Assembly (NCBI GenBank): GCA_027624625.1
Contig: JAQBWH010000002.1
Coordinates: forward strand, 88,271 to 152,270
Direction of reading: 5' to 3'
Length of the DNA stretch: 64,000 nt
Origin: Verrucomicrobiota bacterium
GTDB taxonomy: Bacteria > Verrucomicrobiota > Verrucomicrobiia > Chthoniobacterales > JACTMZ01
Shown: positions 52,411 to 61,937 of the stretch, piece after piece
Position numbering within the stretch: position 1 is the first letter of the stretch
Layout: every line of letters begins with the position of its first letter
The notes under the pieces: model-generated
The model's input: the letters and a program-made list of their open reading frames with translations, nothing else
Database searches by the model: none
Told to the model about the DNA's origin: nothing
Program-made: the position numbers and the translations under genes

Positions 52411-53823
52411 GTGACTAAGGTGACGGCATTTTTTCTGGCGGTGCTTGGTCTCGTGATCGGGGAGGTCTCCGGCAATCCTGCGGCGCGCGCTCTGGGTGAT
52501 GCTTTTGCCGACGTCTACGAAAAGGTGGCCCCCAGCGTGGTGGTGCTCGAGGTGACCAAACCGCCGGGCGAGGGCGAGGACTTTAATTGGGAATCCTTCT
52601 TCGGCGCACCGGGTGGTCCGCGTCGTCCGCGTGCCCAAGAGAGCGAAGGTTCGGGATTTGTCATCGGGGCAGACGGTTACATTTTGACCAATGCGCATGT
52701 CATTGCCGGGGCCGACCCGGAGAATGGGGTGGTCGCGCGGCGCCAAGACGGCAGGCGTCTCCCGCTCAAAGTGGTGGGGGTGGATGAGAAGACGGATCTG
52801 GCGGTGCTCAAAGCCGATGTCACGGACCTGCCGGCGGTCGAGTGGGGTGACAGTGACAAGGTGCGGGTCGGAGAATTTGTCTGCGGTATCGGTGCGCCTT
52901 TCGAATTGGATTACACCCTGACCGCAGGGGTGATCAGCGCAAAGGGCCGGAGCAACCTGACGAGCACGGTTTATGAAGACTACCTGCAGACCGATGCGGC
53001 GATCAACCCGGGCAATAGCGGGGGTCCTTTGGTCGACCTTGACGGCAAGGTTGTCGGGGTCAACACCCTGATCAACCGCCTGAACAGCAGTTTGGGTTTT
53101 GCCATCCCGGCGAAGCTCGCCCAAACGGTAAGCAAGCAATTGATCGCGGGGGGCCGTGTGGTGCGACCGTGGTTGGGTATCCGTATCGAGACGCTCGCCG
53201 ATCAACCGGCCTTGCAGAAGGTGCTCGGCTTGGACAACGGTGTGGTGGTGAGGGAAATTTTCGCCAACACGCCGGCAGCGCGGAGCGAACTGCAACCTGC
53301 CGATGTGGTGGTCGATGTGGATGGCGATCCCGTGGCAAGCGCCCGTGATCTGCAACGAGCCGTCCTCAACAAAGGCATCGGCGCGACCGTCAACCTCAAG
53401 GTGTGGCGCCGGCAGGACGGTGATTACCGGACGGTCCCGGTCGAAGCTGAGGAGTTGCCGCCGGCGCCCGAGACAAAGCAAGCAGCGGCTCGTCCGCGGC
53501 CGTTCCGTCCGCCCGCGCCCGGCAGCGAGGCGGCGGCGGATCCTTTGACCGCCTTCGGATTGCAGGTGCAAGATTTGCCCGATGAGGTTGCCGCGGAAAT
53601 GTCGCTCCCCGCGGGCGGCGTCATTGTCACGCACCTTGAACCGGGTAGTCCTGCCGCCCTGGCCGGATTGAAACGGCGCGATGTCATCACTGCGGCCGGT
53701 GAGGATGCGGTCGGCAACAGCGAAGGATTGGCCGAGGTGCTGGGCAAGTTGGCCGAGGGCGACGGAGCCGTCTTGCTCGTCGAGCGCCAAGGCAAAGAAA
53801 CTTACGCGATCCTCAAAAAGTAG
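52411..53823 (+). CDS. Do/HtrA-like trypsin-type serine protease with two PDZ domains
   Basis: GSGFVIGADGYILTNAHVI, TDLAVLKAD, QTDAAINPGNSGGPLVDLDGKVVGVNT, two PDZ-like C-terminal segments. Confidence 0.93.
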   Translation: MTKVTAFFLAVLGLVIGEVSGNPAARALGDAFADVYEKVAPSVVVLEVTKPPGEGEDFNWESFFGAPGGPRRPRAQESEGSGFVIGADGYILTNAHVIAGADPENGVVARRQDGRRLPLKVVGVDEKTDLAVLKADVTDLPAVEWGDSDKVRVGEFVCGIGAPFELDYTLTAGVISAKGRSNLTSTVYEDYLQTDAAINPGNSGGPLVDLDGKVVGVNTLINRLNSSLGFAIPAKLAQTVSKQLIAGGRVVRPWLGIRIETLADQPALQKVLGLDNGVVVREIFANTPAARSELQPADVVVDVDGDPVASARDLQRAVLNKGIGATVNLKVWRRQDGDYRTVPVEAEELPPAPETKQAAARPRPFRPPAPGSEAAADPLTAFGLQVQDLPDEVAAEMSLPAGGVIVTHLEPGSPAALAGLKRRDVITAAGEDAVGNSEGLAEVLGKLAEGDGAVLLVERQGKETYAILKK

Positions 53824-55708
53824 CGCTGAGGATTTGGCGCAGGGCGGCAGCGGCTTCGGCCGGAGCAATGCGCGTCATGCAACGGAAGTCGATCGGACAC
53901 TCGCGGCGGAAGCACGGACTGCATTCCACCTTGTGGCGCAGGATCTGGTGGAAGTCTCCGAGCGGTGCGGTGAATTCCGGTTCGGTCGAGCCGAAAATGG
54001 CCGCGGTCGGAACGCCGAGAAAGGCGGCAAGATGCATGGTGCCGGTGTCGTTGGTCAGCAAGGCGTCGCAGCCGGCCAGCTCGTCGATGAGTTGGTCGAG
54101 CGTGGTTTGTCCGATGCGGTTCGAGATGGTGCCGCTGCAAATGTTGGCAATGGCGTCCCCGGCCGATTTGTCGCCGGGCACTCCAAAAAGCACCCAGTCG
54201 GCGGGTGAATGCCCGTTGAATTCCTCCATGGCCGCGGCGAATCGTTCGACCGGCCAACGCTTAGCCGGCCCGTATTCCGCGCCCGGGCACACCCCGATGC
54301 GCGGGATCGTGCCGGGCGGGGTCCGTCGTGGCGACCGCTGGAAGGTGGCGGCTTCGGGTCCGACCGGCGCGCCGCAGAAAGCAACCAGCTTCCCATAACG
54401 ACCGGCCTGGTGGCCGCCCGATTCCGGAGCGAAGGATGGGATACGTTTGAGCAACCAGCGGCGCCAATGCCCGGGATATCCGACCGTGTATGGGATGCGG
54501 AGGGCGCGGGCCTCGAGCGCAGAGCGCAGCGAGTTGGGAAAAAGAATGGCTGCGTCGAAGCTTGCCTCGACCCGCCGCGCCAGGGCGCGTGGAGACTCCC
54601 CCGGTTGGATTTCGATCACCTCGTCGACGTCGGGAACGCGCCGCCAGAGGGCGGCCAATTTGGCCGGGGTCAGGACAGTGAGGTGGAGATCGGGACGGCT
54701 CTTCCGGCAGGCTTGCACCGCGGGAATGCTCATCACGGCATCGCCGAGCCAATTGCTTGAGCGGATCAAAAGGCGGAAGGATTGCAGACCGGCGACCGCC
54801 TTTGCTTCGGGCGGATGGAATCCGCGCCGGGCCTTGCCCAAGAGGAAAGGGCCGGGGGTTTTCCAGCGGTTGTGGACCCAAAACCAATCCGGCGGACTGA
54901 CTGAAATTTCGCGTTCGAGGGTGCGGTTGAGCTCGAGAGTCAGTTCCGCCACGGACCGGTCTTGCGGTTCTAAGGGGGGCTCGATGATGCAGCGCCAGCG
55001 CGCGACTCCAGTGGTATGGATGGCCACCGAGATGAGCGGTGCGCCGGTGCGCTCCGCGATGATGGCGGCCAGCGGCGAGGTCGAGGCGAATTTGCGGAAG
55101 AGCGGCGTCCAAAGGGCGCCGTCCCCGGCATGCTGGTCGACCAGGATGGCGAGGACCCCGCCTTTTTCCACCAGATCGACCGCATCAAGGTAGCCCTTGC
55201 GCCGGTCGAAGGTTCGCAATCCGAGCCGTTGCCGGCTGCGTTCGATCAGGCGGTTGATGTACTTGTTGCGCTGTGATTGGAAAATGGCCCCGACCGGAAA
55301 TTCGCGGACGCGGCCGATGAGTTGCGCGTAAAGCTCCCAGTTGCCGATGTGGTTGATGGCCAGGACCACCCCGCGGCCCTGTTCGAGGGTGGCGCGGAGA
55401 GCGGGGAGTCCGATCAAATCGACCCGGGCTTGCACCTTTTCTTCCGGCAAACGGGCGAGGCGCGGCACGCTGAGCAAGTTCGCGCCCAGATTGCGGAAGT
55501 GCTGCCGCACGGTGCGCCGAATTTCTCGATCGCTCATGGTCCCGCCGAAGGCGATAGCCACGTTGCGCCGGGCCAAACGGCGGTAACCGGGGAGCACGGC
55601 CCAGGCGAGCAGACCGAGAAGGCCGCCAAGACGGAAGGCCAACGTGAGGGGGAGCCGGCCGAGCACGGAAAGGAGCGCAAGGGCCAGCAGGTAAACCGCG
55701 TAATCCAT
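53813..55708 (-). CDS. Fusion: LpxL/HtrB-like lipid A acyltransferase and WaaF-like heptosyltransferase
   Basis: 631 aa in one frame; N-half AINHIGNWELYAQLIGR, DWFWVHNRWK; C-half LIRSSNWLGDAVMSIPAVQACR, GVCPGAEYGPAKRWPVERF, LLTNDTGTMHLAAFLGVPTAAIFGSTEP. Confidence 0.92.
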   Translation of the reverse strand: MDYAVYLLALALLSVLGRLPLTLAFRLGGLLGLLAWAVLPGYRRLARRNVAIAFGGTMSDREIRRTVRQHFRNLGANLLSVPRLARLPEEKVQARVDLIGLPALRATLEQGRGVVLAINHIGNWELYAQLIGRVREFPVGAIFQSQRNKYINRLIERSRQRLGLRTFDRRKGYLDAVDLVEKGGVLAILVDQHAGDGALWTPLFRKFASTSPLAAIIAERTGAPLISVAIHTTGVARWRCIIEPPLEPQDRSVAELTLELNRTLEREISVSPPDWFWVHNRWKTPGPFLLGKARRGFHPPEAKAVAGLQSFRLLIRSSNWLGDAVMSIPAVQACRKSRPDLHLTVLTPAKLAALWRRVPDVDEVIEIQPGESPRALARRVEASFDAAILFPNSLRSALEARALRIPYTVGYPGHWRRWLLKRIPSFAPESGGHQAGRYGKLVAFCGAPVGPEAATFQRSPRRTPPGTIPRIGVCPGAEYGPAKRWPVERFAAAMEEFNGHSPADWVLFGVPGDKSAGDAIANICSGTISNRIGQTTLDQLIDELAGCDALLTNDTGTMHLAAFLGVPTAAIFGSTEPEFTAPLGDFHQILRHKVECSPCFRRECPIDFRCMTRIAPAEAAAALRQILSATF

Positions 55709-55805
55709 GGGTAAACATGGTCATCGTATCGCGCGGCGCGCGGCGGCGGAAGGCTTTCGTCTCTTTGGGCGTGCCGGCTGCGGTCCTTGGAGCCAAGATC
55801 CCGAT

Positions 55806-56159
55806 ATGGGGCCGCCGAAAGTTTACCGTGATCCTCAGCGTGGCCGCGTCCTCTTGACCGGTATTGCCATTGCCGTTCTAGTTCTTGCCGCCATCGTGCT
55901 GGCCACGGTTTCGCTCAATCGCACGATGCAAGAGGCGGGCTCTTTCACTGGAAAAATCATCGCCAAGGAATTCACTCCCGCCCCGGCGCAGGAAATCACG
56001 GTGGGGGCCGGCGGCCTGCAAAGTACGCGCATTGACGGGGAATATTTATTGAAAGTGGAGACGCCGGACGGAGACCGCGTGTTCCATGTCTGGGTCGACC
56101 GCCGTGTTTACGAGGAGTACAAGGTGGGAGATTCCTATTACGTGATCCCGACCCCCTGA
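55806..56159 (+). CDS. Small membrane-anchored hypothetical protein
   Basis: Single N-terminal TM segment and a C-terminal beta-rich domain (YLLKVETPDGDRVFHVWVDRRVYEEYKVGDSYYVIP). Confidence 0.55.
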   Translation: MGPPKVYRDPQRGRVLLTGIAIAVLVLAAIVLATVSLNRTMQEAGSFTGKIIAKEFTPAPAQEITVGAGGLQSTRIDGEYLLKVETPDGDRVFHVWVDRRVYEEYKVGDSYYVIPTP

Positions 56160-56259
56160 AATGGGGACGGAAATCGAACGTCCGTCGGGTCAGGTTGTCT
56201 CTTTGAGGAGGAAATAATCTCCGGCGGCTACCCGCAGGACAGGAACCAGAAGAAAATTT

Positions 56260-57249
56260 ATGAGTCAATCAACGCATGAACTGAACGAAGAGGTGCAGGG
56301 CGGCAGCCAATGGGTGCAGCCGCTGTTTGCCGAAGTGGGCAAAGTGGTGGTGGGGCAGAAACTCCTCGTCGAGCGCCTGATCATGGGTCTGCTGACCAAT
56401 GGTCACGTCCTCCTCGAAGGGGTTCCCGGTCTGGCCAAGACGCTAACCGTGCGCACCCTGGCCTCGTGCTTGCACACCGGATTCTCCCGTCTGCAATTCA
56501 CCCCCGACCTTCTCCCGGCCGACTTGATCGGCACGCTGATCTACAATCCGCGGGACGGCGAATTTTCGACCAAATTGGGACCGATTTTTTCCAACCTCAT
56601 TTTGGCCGATGAAATCAACCGCGCTCCGGCCAAAGTGCAGAGCGCCCTGCTTGAAGCCATGCAGGAGCGCCAGGTGACCATCGGCGACCAGACCTACAAA
56701 TTGCCCGACCCGTTCCTGGTGCTCGCCACGATGAATCCTCTCGAACAAGAAGGCACCTACCAGTTGCCCGAGGCGCAACTCGACCGCTTCATGTTCAAGG
56801 TGCATGTCGGCTACCCCACGCGCACCGAGGAACGCGCCATCCTCGACGCCATGTCGACCTCCTCGCCGAAACTCGGGGTCAACACCCTGGTCAGCCCGGA
56901 GGACATCATCTCTTCGCGTGAGATCGTCAATCGTATCTACGTCGACGACCGGGTGAAGGACTACATCGTGGATATCGTTTGGGCCAGCCGCCAGCCGCAG
57001 TCCCACGGCCTCAAGCTTGACGGGATGATCCGCTACGGCGCCTCGCCCCGTGCCACCATCTATCTCACCCTCGCGGCCAAGGCCCACGCATTCCTCAACG
57101 GCCGCGGCTACGTCACACCGCAGGACGTCAAATCCGTCGGGCCCGACGTGTTGCGCCATCGCATCGCGGTGAGCTACGAAGCGGAAGCCGAGGAAATGAC
57201 CAGCGAGATGATCATCGAGCAGATCTTCGCCGGACTGCCGGTGCCTTAA
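56260..57249 (+). CDS. MoxR family AAA ATPase
   Basis: LLEGVPGLAKTLTVRTLA, LADEINRAPAKVQSALLEAMQERQVTIGD, ATMNPLEQEGTYQLPEAQLDRFMFK. Confidence 0.95.
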   Translation: MSQSTHELNEEVQGGSQWVQPLFAEVGKVVVGQKLLVERLIMGLLTNGHVLLEGVPGLAKTLTVRTLASCLHTGFSRLQFTPDLLPADLIGTLIYNPRDGEFSTKLGPIFSNLILADEINRAPAKVQSALLEAMQERQVTIGDQTYKLPDPFLVLATMNPLEQEGTYQLPEAQLDRFMFKVHVGYPTRTEERAILDAMSTSSPKLGVNTLVSPEDIISSREIVNRIYVDDRVKDYIVDIVWASRQPQSHGLKLDGMIRYGASPRATIYLTLAAKAHAFLNGRGYVTPQDVKSVGPDVLRHRIAVSYEAEAEEMTSEMIIEQIFAGLPVP

Positions 57250-57254
57250 GGAGC

Positions 57255-57330
57255 GTTGAGTTTTAAGAGATTAAGTTCAAAGGACCGCATCCCTGCCAAG
57301 GTGTGTCCGCTCTTAAAACTTAAAAACTTA
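57255..57330. repeat. AT-rich imperfect inverted repeat between the MoxR and DUF58 genes
   Basis: GTTGAGTTTTAAGAGATTAAGTTCAAAGGAC ... GTCCGCTCTTAAAACTTAAAAACTTAC. Confidence 0.45.
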
Positions 57331-57351
57331 CATACCTAAAACTTCCGCACC

Positions 57352-58239
57352 ATGCAGGACACCCGCGAGATCCTCAAAAAAATCAGGCGCCTCGAATTGC
57401 GCACCCGGCGTCTGGTCAACTCGATGTTCGCCGGCTCCTATCACAGTGTCTTCAAGGGACGGGGGATGAATTTCGAGGAGGTGCGCGAATACACCCCGGG
57501 CGACGAAATCCGGTCGATCGATTGGAATGTCACCGCCCGCATGAACACGCCATTCGTCAAGAAGTTCACCGAGGAGCGCGAGCTGACCGTCATGCTGGTC
57601 GTTGATGTCAGCGCCTCGGGAAATTTCGGCAGCGTGAACACGAGCAAGCGCGAGTTGGCGGCGGAAGTCGCCTCGATCCTCGCCTTTAGCGCGATCCAGA
57701 ATAACGACAAAGTCGGTCTCCTTCTTTTCAGTGACGAGGTCGAACTTTTCATCCACCCGAAAAAAGGCCGTCTGCACACCTTGCGGCTCATCCGCGAAAT
57801 GCTTTTCTTCGAACCGAAGCAACGCGGGACGAACCTGACCGCCGCGCTGGAATACCTCAACAAAGTGGTCACGCGGCGCGCGGTGGCCTTCCTCATTTCC
57901 GACTTTATGGACGAGGGCTACTCGCGGCCGCTCGCCATCGCCGCCCGTCGCCATGACCTCATTGCCATCCCGGTGGTCGACCCGGGCGAGGAGGATCTGC
58001 CCGACGTCGGTCTTGTCACGCTGGAGGATCCCGAGACGGGTGAGCAAATCGACGTCAACACATCGAACCGCGCCTTGCGCGGCGCCTACCTGGCGCTGGA
58101 AGACCGGCGGAAAAAAGCCATCGAGCAGGAATTCTGCAAGGTCGGCATCGACATGATCCCGCTGCGCACCAACGAGGATTATCTGCACGTCCTGCGCGCC
58201 TTTTTTGCCCGGCGCGAGAAACGGCGTTTTTCCGCCTGA
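57352..58239 (+). CDS. DUF58 domain-containing protein
   Basis: FAGSYHSVFKGRGMNFEEVREYTPGDEIRSIDWNVTAR, VMLVVDVSASGNFGS. Confidence 0.93.
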   Translation: MQDTREILKKIRRLELRTRRLVNSMFAGSYHSVFKGRGMNFEEVREYTPGDEIRSIDWNVTARMNTPFVKKFTEERELTVMLVVDVSASGNFGSVNTSKRELAAEVASILAFSAIQNNDKVGLLLFSDEVELFIHPKKGRLHTLRLIREMLFFEPKQRGTNLTAALEYLNKVVTRRAVAFLISDFMDEGYSRPLAIAARRHDLIAIPVVDPGEEDLPDVGLVTLEDPETGEQIDVNTSNRALRGAYLALEDRRKKAIEQEFCKVGIDMIPLRTNEDYLHVLRAFFARREKRRFSA

Positions 58240-58243
58240 ACCC

Positions 58244-58765
58244 ATGCCGCCCGTCGATCCCAACGCCGACCTCCTGCCGCACGAAATTGCCGGCCCGGTC
58301 TGGTATTTGCCCTATCCGTTGCCGGTCATGATCGCCGTCGCGGTGGTGCTTTTGCTCCTGCTCGCGGCCGCGGCCTGGGCCTTGGTGCGTTGGCGGCAGC
58401 GCAAAGCCCGTCGCATTCTGACCGCCCGTGAAACAGCGCTGGCCGCCCTCGCGGCGGCGCAGGCCCGTGCCATGGAGGCGCCGCCGTACCAATTCAGTAT
58501 CGAGGTTTGCGACGTGCTCCGAACTTACCTCGGAGCGGAGCATCACCTCCCGGCCACGACCCAGACATCCTATGAATTCCTGCAAACCGCGCGAAGCAGT
58601 GCGGTTTTCAACGCGGAGCGATTGGCGGGGCTGACTCGTTTTCTCGAGAAGGCCGACGCGATCAAGTTCGCCCGGGCCGAGGCGAGCGGTGCGGACAACG
58701 CCGAGTTGGCCGGTTTGGCCGGGGATTTGGTCAAGGAGGAGGTTTCCGATGCCGTCGCTGCCTGA
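58244..58765 (+). CDS. DUF4381-like membrane protein
   Basis: DLLPHEIAGPVWYLPYPLPVMIAVAVVLLLLLAAAAWALVRWRQRKAR; between DUF58 and BatA-like genes. Confidence 0.7.
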   Translation: MPPVDPNADLLPHEIAGPVWYLPYPLPVMIAVAVVLLLLLAAAAWALVRWRQRKARRILTARETALAALAAAQARAMEAPPYQFSIEVCDVLRTYLGAEHHLPATTQTSYEFLQTARSSAVFNAERLAGLTRFLEKADAIKFARAEASGADNAELAGLAGDLVKEEVSDAVAA

Positions 58766-59771
58766 CTTCTCGGCCCTCAGCTTCGTTTATCCGAAGCTCC
58801 TCTGGCTGCTTTTGCTTATTCCGTTGCTCGCTTGGTTGAAGGGCAAAATCGGGGGCACGCCGGGCGTGATGTTTTCCACCACGAAGACCCTGGCCAAGAT
58901 CGGCGGCCGCCGCCGCTCGCGCTCCGGGGATTTTCTCACCGGCTTGCTTTATCTCGCGCTCGTCTTCCTCATTCTCGCACTGGCACGGCCCCAATTGGGC
59001 AAGACGATCACCCGCACCCAAGCCAGCGGCGTCGATATCATGCTGGTTATCGACGTCTCCCGTTCCATGCTGGCCGAGGATTTCACCATCGGCGCGCAGC
59101 GGGCCAACCGTCTCGAGGCGGTCAAACAAGTGACCGAAAAATTCATCCAAGGCCGTCCGAACGACCGCATTGGGATTGTCGCCTTTGCCGGACGCCCGTA
59201 TCTGGTCAGTCCGCTCACCCTCGACCACGACTGGCTCATCACCAATCTCGAGCGCATCCGCATCGGTTTGGTCGAAGACGGCACGGCCATCGGGTCGGCT
59301 CTCGCGGCGGCCTCCAACCGGCTCAAAGACAAAGAGGCCAAATCGAAAATCGTCGTCCTCCTGACCGATGGCGACAACAACATGGGCCGGGTCACGCCAT
59401 CGACCGCGGCCGAAGCGGCCAAGGCGCTGGGGATCAAAGTTTACACCGTCGGCTCGGGCAGCCGCGGCAATGCGCCGTTTCCTTTTGTTGATCCTTTCGG
59501 ACGCACGGTCTACCGCCAGATCCCGGTGGAGTTCGACGAGGAGAGCCTCAAGGCCATCGCGGCCATGACCGGCGGCGAGTATTTCCGCGCGACCGACACG
59601 CAATCGTTGCAACGCATCTTCACCGAAATCGATAAGTTGGAAAAATCGGAGGTTGAAGTCCAAAAGGTTGCGCAATACCGCGATATATTCTCCTGGTTTG
59701 TGCTGATCGGAGCCCTCCTGCTCGCCGCGGAAACACTGCTGGGACAAACCCTATGGAGACGTCTGCCCTGA
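58749..59771 (+). CDS. VWA domain protein, BatA-like
   Basis: DIMLVIDVSRSMLAEDF (MIDAS), VVLLTDGDNN, N-terminal and C-terminal TM segments. Confidence 0.9.
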   Translation: MPSLPDFSALSFVYPKLLWLLLLIPLLAWLKGKIGGTPGVMFSTTKTLAKIGGRRRSRSGDFLTGLLYLALVFLILALARPQLGKTITRTQASGVDIMLVIDVSRSMLAEDFTIGAQRANRLEAVKQVTEKFIQGRPNDRIGIVAFAGRPYLVSPLTLDHDWLITNLERIRIGLVEDGTAIGSALAAASNRLKDKEAKSKIVVLLTDGDNNMGRVTPSTAAEAAKALGIKVYTVGSGSRGNAPFPFVDPFGRTVYRQIPVEFDEESLKAIAAMTGGEYFRATDTQSLQRIFTEIDKLEKSEVEVQKVAQYRDIFSWFVLIGALLLAAETLLGQTLWRRLP

Positions 59772-61936
59772 CCTTCGCGCGCCCCGAGTGGCTTCATGCC
59801 TTGTGGCTTCTGCCCCTCGGCGTGGCGCTTTTTTGGCGGGCCGAGCAACGCCGGCGTGCGCTCGTTTCGCGCATCGTCGCACCCAAACTGCGTGCCTTGC
59901 TGGCCGGCAGCACCAGCCACTTCCGGCGCCGGTTGCGCGCAGCCTGCATTCTCGGCGCGCTCGGGTTGCTTGTTGTCACCCTGGCTGGTCCACAGCTTGG
60001 CCATGACACTTTGGAAGTTCCCCACCGCGGGCGTGATGTCATCATCGCGATGGACGTCTCGCGTTCCATGCTGGCCACCGATGTGGCGCCGACCCGCTTG
60101 CAGCGGGCCAAGCTGCTCGCGGAGGATCTGGTCGGCGAACTCGGGAGTGATCGTCTCGGTCTGGTCGCCTTTGCCGGGTCGGCTTTCTTGCAGGCTCCGC
60201 TCACCTTGGACCATGGTGCAGTGCTCGCTGCGGTGGACGAACTTGACACCGATCTCATTCCCAAGGGCGGCAGCAACATCGCGGCAGCCATCCGTGCCTG
60301 CGAAGAAGCCTTCGGCAAAGCGGAAGGGTTTTCCCGGGCGATTGTCATCATTTCGGATGGGGAGGAACTCGACGCGGACGGCTTGGAGGCGGCACGCCAG
60401 GCGGGCGCGGCCGGCATCCGCATCTTCACCGTGGGGGTGGGCTCGGAGGAAGGCTCGGAGATTCCGCTCGGCCCGGGCGAGTTCGTGCGGGATCAATCCG
60501 GCAAGGTGGTCCAATCGCGCCTCGACGCGGTCCGCCTGCGGGAGATTGCGGAAGTGGCCGGCGGCTTTTATGTCCCGCTCGACGAGAGTGCCGCGCGGTT
60601 GTTGTCAACGGACGGCATCGGCCGGATGCAGGAAGTCGAGATGAGTACCAGTACTTCACGCCGTCCGATCGAACGTTACCAATGGCCTTTGGGTGCCGCC
60701 GTCGCGTTGCTCTGCTTCCAGGGCTTGGTCGGCGAGCGTCGCCGCCCCTTGGCCGTGGCGGCCCTCTGGCTGCTTTCGGCTTCCTCCGGGTGGACGTCCG
60801 GCCTTGACCTGTACAATGCCGGAAACTACGAGCAGGCCCGGCAGGAGTTTGAACAAAGATTGCGCATGGAGCCCGATGCCCCGGGGTTGCAACTCAATGC
60901 TGGCACGGCGGCTTACCGGTTGCAGGATTACGGTCCGGCGGCCGAATTTTTTTCGCGCGCCATGTTGGCCGATGACCCGCTTTTGCGTTCCTCCGCGGAA
61001 TTCAATCTCGGCAACACGCTCTTCCGCCAAGGCGAAGGCCAGAAAGACAAGGAGAAGAAAGTGACCGATTGGAAAGATGCCATTGCCAAGTACGAAGCAG
61101 CTCTCAAGACGCGTCCTGACTACACGGAAGCCAAGGAAAACAAAGAGCGCGTCGAGGAATTGCTCAAACAAGCGGAGCAGGAGCAGCAAGATCAGAAGCA
61201 GGACGGGCCAGAGAACCAACAGGACGAGCAACAGGGCGGCAAGCAGGACAAAAAGGACGAAGGAGAGGGTGGTCAAAAGGAGGATCAACCCTCGGCGGAT
61301 GGAGGCAACGAAGAACAAGAGAATAAGGGTGACCAGTCGCAGGATCAGCAACCGCAGGGTGGCGGCGACCAAAAGGACAAGCAAAGCGGCGGTGACCAAG
61401 ACAAAAAAGAGGGCGAAAAGAGCGACGAGAAAAAAGACGAGGGTGACTCCGGCCGGCCAGAAGACCAGCCATCGCAGGGTGGTGGCGGCGGTCAGGAGAA
61501 GCAGAAACAGCCACAGGCCGGAGATGAGGAGAAGCAGGACCAACCGCAAGGCGGCCAAGGCGACGAGAAGGATGACAAGGAGGAGGAGGGCAAAGGTCGC
61601 AAGGGCGAACCGACGGACGAAGGCGAGGGCGAAGAATCCGGCGATTCGGGTCAAGGCGATTCCTCCGGCCGTCGCCCGGAACCCGGTCAATCCGGCGACC
61701 AACCCGCGCCCGTTCCGCAACAGGGCGGGGAGAAAAAAGAGGGAGAATTAAGGGGTGGAGCCGGGGACGCCGGGGGCGAAGAACAAGCCGCAGCGGCAGC
61801 GGAGGCGGAAGAAGAAGTTGAAGGGCAAATGAGCGCCTCCCAGGCGCGGGCACTGTTGCGCTCCTTGCAGAGCGAAGAAGAACAGGTTGATCTGCGCGAA
61901 GGTCAGACCTTTCAGGATGTCTCAAGAGACTGGTAA
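59753..61936 (+). CDS. BatB/BatC-like fusion: VWA domain + TPR + Gln/Gly/Lys/Asp/Glu-rich tail
   Basis: DVIIAMDVSRSMLATDVAPTRLQRAK; TPR-like LYNAGNYEQARQEFEQRLR; tail QEQQDQKQDGPENQQDEQQGGKQDKKDEGEGG. Confidence 0.85.
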   Translation: METSALTFARPEWLHALWLLPLGVALFWRAEQRRRALVSRIVAPKLRALLAGSTSHFRRRLRAACILGALGLLVVTLAGPQLGHDTLEVPHRGRDVIIAMDVSRSMLATDVAPTRLQRAKLLAEDLVGELGSDRLGLVAFAGSAFLQAPLTLDHGAVLAAVDELDTDLIPKGGSNIAAAIRACEEAFGKAEGFSRAIVIISDGEELDADGLEAARQAGAAGIRIFTVGVGSEEGSEIPLGPGEFVRDQSGKVVQSRLDAVRLREIAEVAGGFYVPLDESAARLLSTDGIGRMQEVEMSTSTSRRPIERYQWPLGAAVALLCFQGLVGERRRPLAVAALWLLSASSGWTSGLDLYNAGNYEQARQEFEQRLRMEPDAPGLQLNAGTAAYRLQDYGPAAEFFSRAMLADDPLLRSSAEFNLGNTLFRQGEGQKDKEKKVTDWKDAIAKYEAALKTRPDYTEAKENKERVEELLKQAEQEQQDQKQDGPENQQDEQQGGKQDKKDEGEGGQKEDQPSADGGNEEQENKGDQSQDQQPQGGGDQKDKQSGGDQDKKEGEKSDEKKDEGDSGRPEDQPSQGGGGGQEKQKQPQAGDEEKQDQPQGGQGDEKDDKEEEGKGRKGEPTDEGEGEESGDSGQGDSSGRRPEPGQSGDQPAPVPQQGGEKKEGELRGGAGDAGGEEQAAAAAEAEEEVEGQMSASQARALLRSLQSEEEQVDLREGQTFQDVSRDW

Positions 61937-61937
61937 G

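Noticed and set aside
60656-61720. 354-aa minus-strand ORF rich in Leu/Val/Phe, looking like a membrane protein
   Set aside because: Its hydrophobicity is only the reverse complement of the charged Gln/Lys/Glu-rich coding tail on the plus strand.
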